NCBI GenBank assembly: GCA_000405605.1
Contig: ASPA01000072.1
Span: 1-9,519, forward strand
Reading direction: 5' to 3'
Source of the DNA: Atribacteria bacterium SCGC AAA255-G05
Lineage (GTDB): Bacteria > Atribacterota > Phoenicimicrobiia > Phoenicimicrobiales > Phoenicimicrobiaceae
DNA length: 9,519 nt
A model generated the notes under the pieces. The model was not told the origin of the DNA, searched no databases, and saw only the letters and a program-made list of their open reading frames with translations. This document shows, piece by piece, positions 5,385 to 9,519 of the stretch (positions are counted from its first letter, which is position 1; every line of letters starts with the position of its first letter). The position numbers and the translations under genes were made by a program.

Positions 5385-7139
5385 TTAATCGGTTGTTGAA
5401 CTAATTTGGGATACTATTTCTTTTTCAATTTCACTAAATATTTTTAGGTTCTTTTCTTCTATAAGTTTAGCTCTAATTATTTTTGCTTTGACTGGTAAAG
5501 CATATAATTTTTCAATAGTCACACCATTTTTAATTACTTTTTCAGCATTTTCGTGAAACATTATAATTAATCTTAAAATAAGAAATTGCTTTTTTATAGA
5601 ACTATAGGAATCTGTTACATCAAAGGCATTTTGAAGTAGAAAATCCTCCCGGATAGATCTTGCTGTTTCTAATATTAGCTTCTCATGAGTTGATAATGCA
5701 TCAATACCTACTAATCTTACAATCTCTTCTAATTCTGCTTCCTCCTGAAGTAGTGCCATAGATTTATCACGGGTTTCTATATATTCTTCACCGATCTCTT
5801 TTTTATAATATTCAGATAGCCCGGACAGGTAAAGGGAATAACTGGTTAACCAATCTATTGCGGGAAAATGCCTTTTGTAAGCTAACTTATCTTGTAAGCT
5901 CCAGAAAACTTGAACAGTACGTAAAGTGTTTTGGGTAACCGGCTCGGATAAATCTCCTCCCGGTGGAGATACCGCACCGACAATACTTAATGTTGCTTCT
6001 CTATCATCACTACCCAGACATTTTACTCTTCCTGACCTTTCGTAAAAACTTGCAATTCTGGTACCTAAATAAGCAGGAAATCCTTCTTCTCCTGGCATTT
6101 CTTCTAACCGGCCTGATATTTCACGCATTGCTTCCGCCCAACGAGAAGTTGAATCAGCAATAAGCGCAACATTATATCCCATATCTCGATAATATTCCGC
6201 AATAGTTATACCGGTATATACAGAGGCCTCACGGGCGGCTACCGGCATATTTGAAGTATTGGCAATCAAGATAGTTCTTTCCATTAATGGTTTTCCGGAA
6301 TTAGGATCGATTAATTCCGGAAATTCAAGCAAAACATCGGTCATTTCATTACCTCTTTCGCCACATCCGATAAAGAGAATAATTTCTGCATCGCACCATT
6401 TGGATATCTGATGTTGTACTACGGTCTTTCCACTACCGAAAGGACCCGGTATACAGGCAGTTCCCCCTTTAGTTACAGGGAAAAATGTATCAATTACCCT
6501 TTGTCCGGTAATTAACGGTTCAATAGGAGGCAATTTTTTCTTATATGGCCTTGATCCTCTTACCGGCCATTTTTGCAACATTTTAATCTCGTGAATCGAA
6601 CCTTCCTGGTCTTCTATTAGGGCAATAGTATCTGTAACCGTAAATTTATCTTTATATATTTCTTTAATTTCACCTTGAATTCTGTAAGGAACCATAATTT
6701 TATGTTTAACAATACTACTTTCCTGGACAGTGCCTATGATATCACCGGATATTACTTTATCTCCCTTTTTTAAAATTGGCTCAAAATCCCATTTCTTTTT
6801 TCTATCAATAGCATCCGCTTCTGCTCCTCTAGTAATAAATTCTCCGCTGCTTGCTTTTAATACATCCAGAGGTCTTTGAATACCATCATAAATGGATGAG
6901 ATAAGACCGGGGCCTAATTCCACGCTTAGTGGCATATCAGTAGAAAAAACAGGTTCTCCGGGGCCAACTCCTGAAGTTTCCTCGTAAACCTGTATAGTTG
7001 CTAAATCTTTATTTAGTTCAATTATTTCACCAATCAACTTGCGATTGCTGACTTTTACTACATCGTACATTTTGGCATTTTTTAATCCTTTAGCTACTAC
7101 TACCGGTCCGGCAACTTTAGTTATTTTCGCTGTTTCCAT
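5385..7139 (-). CDS. atpA: V-type ATP synthase catalytic subunit A
   Basis: Subunit A hydrolyses or makes ATP at three sites in the hexamer. The 584-residue length is typical. Visible parts in order: the N-terminal barrel (1-75); the extra 'bulge' domain characteristic of A subunits (about 110-190); the Walker A loop GPFGSGKT (232-239, K238 and T239); GCGERGNE with catalytic E261; a Walker B region ALIADSTSRWAEAMRE (325-340, D329); and SPPGGDLSEPVT (391-402). The helical C-terminal domain ends at about 580. All catalytic residues are intact. The ATG overlaps the atpF stop codon as TAATG, and GAGGT lies 6-7 bases upstream. It corresponds to Enterococcus NtpA and is homologous to archaeal AtpA, not to F-type beta. 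Confidence 0.98.
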   Translation of the reverse strand: METAKITKVAGPVVVAKGLKNAKMYDVVKVSNRKLIGEIIELNKDLATIQVYEETSGVGPGEPVFSTDMPLSVELGPGLISSIYDGIQRPLDVLKASSGEFITRGAEADAIDRKKKWDFEPILKKGDKVISGDIIGTVQESSIVKHKIMVPYRIQGEIKEIYKDKFTVTDTIALIEDQEGSIHEIKMLQKWPVRGSRPYKKKLPPIEPLITGQRVIDTFFPVTKGGTACIPGPFGSGKTVVQHQISKWCDAEIILFIGCGERGNEMTDVLLEFPELIDPNSGKPLMERTILIANTSNMPVAAREASVYTGITIAEYYRDMGYNVALIADSTSRWAEAMREISGRLEEMPGEEGFPAYLGTRIASFYERSGRVKCLGSDDREATLSIVGAVSPPGGDLSEPVTQNTLRTVQVFWSLQDKLAYKRHFPAIDWLTSYSLYLSGLSEYYKKEIGEEYIETRDKSMALLQEEAELEEIVRLVGIDALSTHEKLILETARSIREDFLLQNAFDVTDSYSSIKKQFLILRLIIMFHENAEKVIKNGVTIEKLYALPVKAKIIRAKLIEEKNLKIFSEIEKEIVSQISSTTD

Positions 7140-7465
7140 TATTCTACCTCTTTTCTAAATAATATATCTGTTCCTATAGCTTTTTCAATATTATTTCTTA
7201 ATATCTTTAATCCCAAATATTTCTTTTCCGATTTACTTGGTATTATGGTTATACTTGTAAAAGATGTTTTTTGTAATATTTCTATTTCTTCAATTATTTG
7301 ACAGCCTATTTCTTCGGTTATAAATATCACCGCATATTCTTCTTTTACTAATTTATTTAATATTTCTACAGATTCTTCCTTTTTCTTTACGGGAAATATA
7401 GAAACACCCAGCAATTTAAAACCTATTATCGTTTCTCTATTTCCCATTAAAGCAATTTTATACAT
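7139..7465 (-). CDS. atpF: V-type ATP synthase subunit F (rotor shaft)
   Basis: Subunit F is a small Rossmann-like protein that binds subunit D in the central shaft and can modulate activity. From the ATG at 7465 it has 108 residues, the normal size. The start MYKIALMGNRETIIGFKLLG matches the family pattern of a first strand, then a GD/GN turn, then the GFxLxG helix. YAVIFITEEIG (about residues 45-55) is the conserved middle strand. A GTG at 7474 would add three residues but fits the family start less well, so 7465 is chosen. It overlaps the end of atpC by 8 bases and shares the TAATG junction with atpA, so translational coupling on both sides is likely. The Enterococcus equivalent is NtpG. 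Confidence 0.9.
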   Translation of the reverse strand: MYKIALMGNRETIIGFKLLGVSIFPVKKKEESVEILNKLVKEEYAVIFITEEIGCQIIEEIEILQKTSFTSITIIPSKSEKKYLGLKILRNNIEKAIGTDILFRKEVE

Positions 7466-8513
7466 AAGTATCACGTACTCTTTCTTTGATTTGATCAGGA
7501 GATAATTTATTTAACTTGCCCGATAATATTATTCTAATATTTTTTATGTCGTTCTCTTTGGCGGTAATGAATCCTACTAACGGTTCAATCCCAAAGGTAA
7601 CGTATTTTCCTATCTTTGAAAAATTTAGGATAAAATTATCTCTTAATTTTTCCAATTCCATTAAGGAATTATTCTTTTGAAAATAATTTATGCCCAGTTC
7701 TATTGTATCTTTATAATCGGTATATACAAGTTTTTCACACCAGGAAGATAAAGGAGAATCGTATATTTCTATTAAGTTTTCCGTTTTAAAATCACCTTCG
7801 GGAATTAAGAACTCTTTGGTAAAAGCTTTTTTCTCCCCTCTTATCTTTGCTCTGACGCAATTAATTATATTATTAAGATCTATATTTATTTTAATAAATC
7901 TTTTTAAAAAAAGTTCTTCTAGTTCAATTATTTCTACTTCTCTAATTTTATTGAATATCATTATGTATCTTTCTTTATCTAAAACAAAATCTATTATCTC
8001 CGGGTCTTTATATTTACTATACTCGGAAAATGTTTTTTTAATTAGAAACTCAAAAGAATCGGGAATATCTTCATATTTTTCGTCTTTAATCGCTGAATTG
8101 AGTTTTTCTACATCTATAGTACTAATTGGTGAAATCAATTCATTAGAAAATTCTTTTTTTAGATATTTCGATTTTATAAGTATCTTGATATTATGAAAAT
8201 CATACTTGGAAGCAAAGGTAAAATAAAGAAAATTAAAAGTAGAAACTAAAGAGATGCTTTTTATTATGTTATAAGTGTGTAACAATTCTTGATTTAATGA
8301 AACCTCAAAATTTGAAGGGTTATTAAGATCAAAAGAATAATCATTTAAATCACTTTCCGTCAATATTTTTATAGCAGAAGTGATATCGCTTGATTTTATC
8401 ATTCTATCTAATATTTCATTATTTAATAATTCTTTTTCTAATTTCTTTATTCTTCCATTAGCAAAAGCATATTCTTCTTGATTATTAGTATCTGCGGTAA
8501 AGTGTTTAAACAT
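7458..8513 (-). CDS. atpC: V-type ATP synthase subunit C (shaft-to-ring connector)
   Basis: Subunit C (homologue of eukaryotic V0 d / AC39) sits on the K-ring and receives the D/F shaft. The 351-residue length is normal for bacterial members. The N-terminus contains EYAFANGRIKKLEKELLN, matching the family's YAYxxARIRxxExxLL opening. The rest is mostly helical, and GIEPLVGFITAKENDIKNIRIIL (about 307-330) is the conserved C-terminal signature. The ATG is preceded by AAAGG with 6-base spacing. A 53-base gap with a short AT-rich hairpin separates it from atpE. It is strongly AT-rich and its sequence is fairly divergent, as is usual for this subunit. The Enterococcus equivalent is NtpC. Confidence 0.93.
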   Translation of the reverse strand: MFKHFTADTNNQEEYAFANGRIKKLEKELLNNEILDRMIKSSDITSAIKILTESDLNDYSFDLNNPSNFEVSLNQELLHTYNIIKSISLVSTFNFLYFTFASKYDFHNIKILIKSKYLKKEFSNELISPISTIDVEKLNSAIKDEKYEDIPDSFEFLIKKTFSEYSKYKDPEIIDFVLDKERYIMIFNKIREVEIIELEELFLKRFIKINIDLNNIINCVRAKIRGEKKAFTKEFLIPEGDFKTENLIEIYDSPLSSWCEKLVYTDYKDTIELGINYFQKNNSLMELEKLRDNFILNFSKIGKYVTFGIEPLVGFITAKENDIKNIRIILSGKLNKLSPDQIKERVRDTYV

Positions 8514-8538
8514 TAATAACCTTTCCCCATTAAAATCG

Positions 8539-8557
8539 GATAATAAATATTATTATC
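8539..8557. repeat. Perfect AT-rich inverted repeat between atpE and atpC
   Basis: GATAATAA and TTATTATC are perfect 8-base arms around ATA. This is the only hairpin in the longest gap (53 bases) inside the operon. No T-tract long enough for a strong terminator follows, so if it has a role it may be in RNA processing or differential stability. It could also be a chance palindrome in AT-rich DNA. Confidence 0.45.
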
Positions 8558-8566
8558 GTGAACAGA

Positions 8567-9163
8567 TTAATTAAATAATATTTTGCTTACCTGCGTTTCC
8601 GATTCTTCTCTAACGTTTTTTAATAGTAATTCCAATGAAACATTTTTTCTTATCGCGCCAGACCCAATAATTATTCCACCTTTTATCGTAAGGTAAGAAT
8701 TAGATAATTTTAATTCATCCTTTTTGCCCTTGGCTTCTATTTCTTTGTTTATATCTTCGATAAAATCTTTAGATATTCTATTTTTATCTGAATCCCCAAT
8801 AAAGATAGTTTCATCGCCTTTTTCAATATTATCTAATATCAATTTTTTTATAAAGTTTTGATATTCTTTATTGCTTAATTTTAAAATGCTTTCCAGGGCA
8901 TTACCAAAAACATCTTCCATAATTTTTTGCTTTTCTGATAGGATAGTTTTCTTTACTCCTAAATTCGCCTCAGTTAATATTTTGCTCTTTTTTAAAGAAG
9001 CGTCTTGGTTGATCTTGTATAATATGGTCTTTTTTATATTATCTGCTTCTTTTCTACCTTTATTTTTAATATTATTTGCGTTATCTTCCGCCTTAGCAAT
9101 AATTTTATCTGCTTGAATTTTTGCATCAGATATAATTTTTTCGCTTATATCTTTAATAGTCAT
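8567..9163 (-). CDS. atpE: V-type ATP synthase subunit E (peripheral stalk)
   Basis: Subunit E forms the outer stalk that holds the A3B3 head still against rotation, in a heterodimer with a small G/H-type subunit not present in this window. The 198-residue length is normal. The N-terminal half (about 1-95) is a continuous charged helix rich in A, K, E and D (KIIAKAEDNANNIKNKGRKE), consistent with the stalk coiled coil. The C-terminal half (about 100-198) is a mixed domain with TIKGGIIIGSG, corresponding to the family's conserved GGxxxxxxxG turn. AAAAGGACG upstream gives a ribosome site at about 12-base spacing. The gap from atpK is 15 bases. The Enterococcus equivalent is NtpE. Confidence 0.92.
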   Translation of the reverse strand: MTIKDISEKIISDAKIQADKIIAKAEDNANNIKNKGRKEADNIKKTILYKINQDASLKKSKILTEANLGVKKTILSEKQKIMEDVFGNALESILKLSNKEYQNFIKKLILDNIEKGDETIFIGDSDKNRISKDFIEDINKEIEAKGKKDELKLSNSYLTIKGGIIIGSGAIRKNVSLELLLKNVREESETQVSKILFN

Positions 9164-9178
9164 ATAATAGTCGTCCTT

Positions 9179-9519
9179 TTATATATTTATTCCATTGAAA
9201 AGTAACAGAGAAGCTAATAAAGAGAATACTGCATAGGTTTCTACCATAGTAACCATTACTATTGCTTTTCCAATACCTTCCGGATTCCTTGCAGCTAAAC
9301 CTATGGCTGCGGCAGCAGTTTTTCCCTGATACCATCCGGAAAAGAAGCCTACCACACCTACCGGTATACAGGCAAAAAATATTTGCATTCCCTGATCCAG
9401 TGTGATAGGAATGGGTGATCCTCCAAGAATCCCCGTTTTCATCAATACCCAGAATCCAACCAGTAAGCCATAAATACCTTGAGTTCCCGGAAAGGCTTGT
9501 AAAAATAATACCAAGCCAA
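9179..9519 (-). CDS. atpK: V-type ATP synthase subunit K (membrane rotor proteolipid), N-terminal part missing (window edge)
   Basis: Subunit K forms the membrane ring that carries the coupling ion. The frame runs open to the window edge; 113 residues are visible, against about 140-160 for the usual four-helix form, so the first helix is missing. The visible helices are: one ending with LQAFPGTQGIYGLLVGFWVL; one with GMQIFFACIPVGVVGFFSG ending at the YQGK turn; and the last with MVETYAVFSLLASLLLF, whose Glu (codon at 9239-9241) is the ion carrier. The Thr and Gln of PGTQG, the Gln of YQGK and this Glu correspond to the Na+ ligands described for Enterococcus hirae NtpK. The Gln-to-Glu spacing of 29 also matches. 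Sodium coupling is therefore inferred. A TTG at 9514 lies inside the conserved helix and is not the real start. Confidence 0.93.
   Translation of the reverse strand, partial: GLVLFLQAFPGTQGIYGLLVGFWVLMKTGILGGSPIPITLDQGMQIFFACIPVGVVGFFSGWYQGKTAAAAIGLAARNPEGIGKAIVMVTMVETYAVFSLLASLLLFNGINI

Noticed and set aside
5385..7139. Possible intein or insertion in atpA near the P-loop, as found in some V-type A subunits
   Set aside because: The gene is of normal length and the Walker A region is continuous with the expected flanking motifs.
7816..8196. Plus-strand open frame of 126 codons rich in hydrophobic residues
   Set aside because: It is antisense to atpC; the hydrophobic look results from reading AT-rich codons for K, E and N backwards.
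9153..9335. Minus-strand open frame of 60 codons overlapping atpK
   Set aside because: It is an out-of-frame shadow of the conserved proteolipid gene and has no family features.

Overview
The window looks like chromosomal DNA from an AT-rich, probably anaerobic bacterium. It holds most of an operon for a V-type (A/V-type, bacterial Ntp-like) rotary ATPase, a tRNA gene, one metallophosphoesterase gene and two insertion sequences of different families. The phylum cannot be fixed from this window. The low GC content, the Ntp-type ATPase and the dispersed repeats of the 'GTCATTGCGAGGAG...' and 'GTCATTCCCACGAAA' kind would fit a Firmicutes-like or candidate-phylum anaerobe (Atribacterota is one guess, weakly held).

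Layout. Positions 1-~1052 are the 5' part of an IS1182-type element on the minus strand; the transposase is cut by the window edge. At ~1053-1067 it abuts half of a REP-like palindrome. A tRNA-Arg(CCG) with encoded CCA (1092-1168) and a calcineurin-like phosphoesterase (1178-1912) follow, both on the minus strand. Positions 2005-3285 are a complete IS110-group element on the plus strand, inserted into another REP-like repeat whose two halves remain at ~1979-2004 and 3284-3293. A bidirectional hairpin terminator at 3313-3348 ends the ATPase operon. The operon occupies 3347-9519 on the minus strand, in transcription order K (partial), E, C, F, A, B, D, with short gaps and overlapping stop/start codons. 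Upstream genes (probably the a-type subunit I and a small peripheral-stalk subunit) should lie beyond position 9519.

How it works together. A and B form the catalytic hexamer, D and F the central rotor shaft, C the socket joining shaft to ring, E part of the peripheral stalk, and K the membrane ring. K keeps the residues that bind Na+ in the Enterococcus NtpK ring, so a sodium-coupled enzyme is the best guess.

The most notable structure is in the IS110 element. Its 238-base non-coding left end can be read as a bridge RNA. Two internal-loop regions carry guides that match, respectively, the genomic target (TCCTC and ATTGCGA against the interrupted repeat) and the element's own joined ends (ATAGTGTTTC and TAATGGA). 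All four guides converge on a shared TC core dinucleotide found at both junctions. A consensus TTGACA at the extreme right end would form a promoter for this RNA only when the two ends are joined in the excised circle. Bridge RNAs are known for IS110 elements such as IS621; the reading of this one, its TC core and its REP-like target come from this sequence alone.
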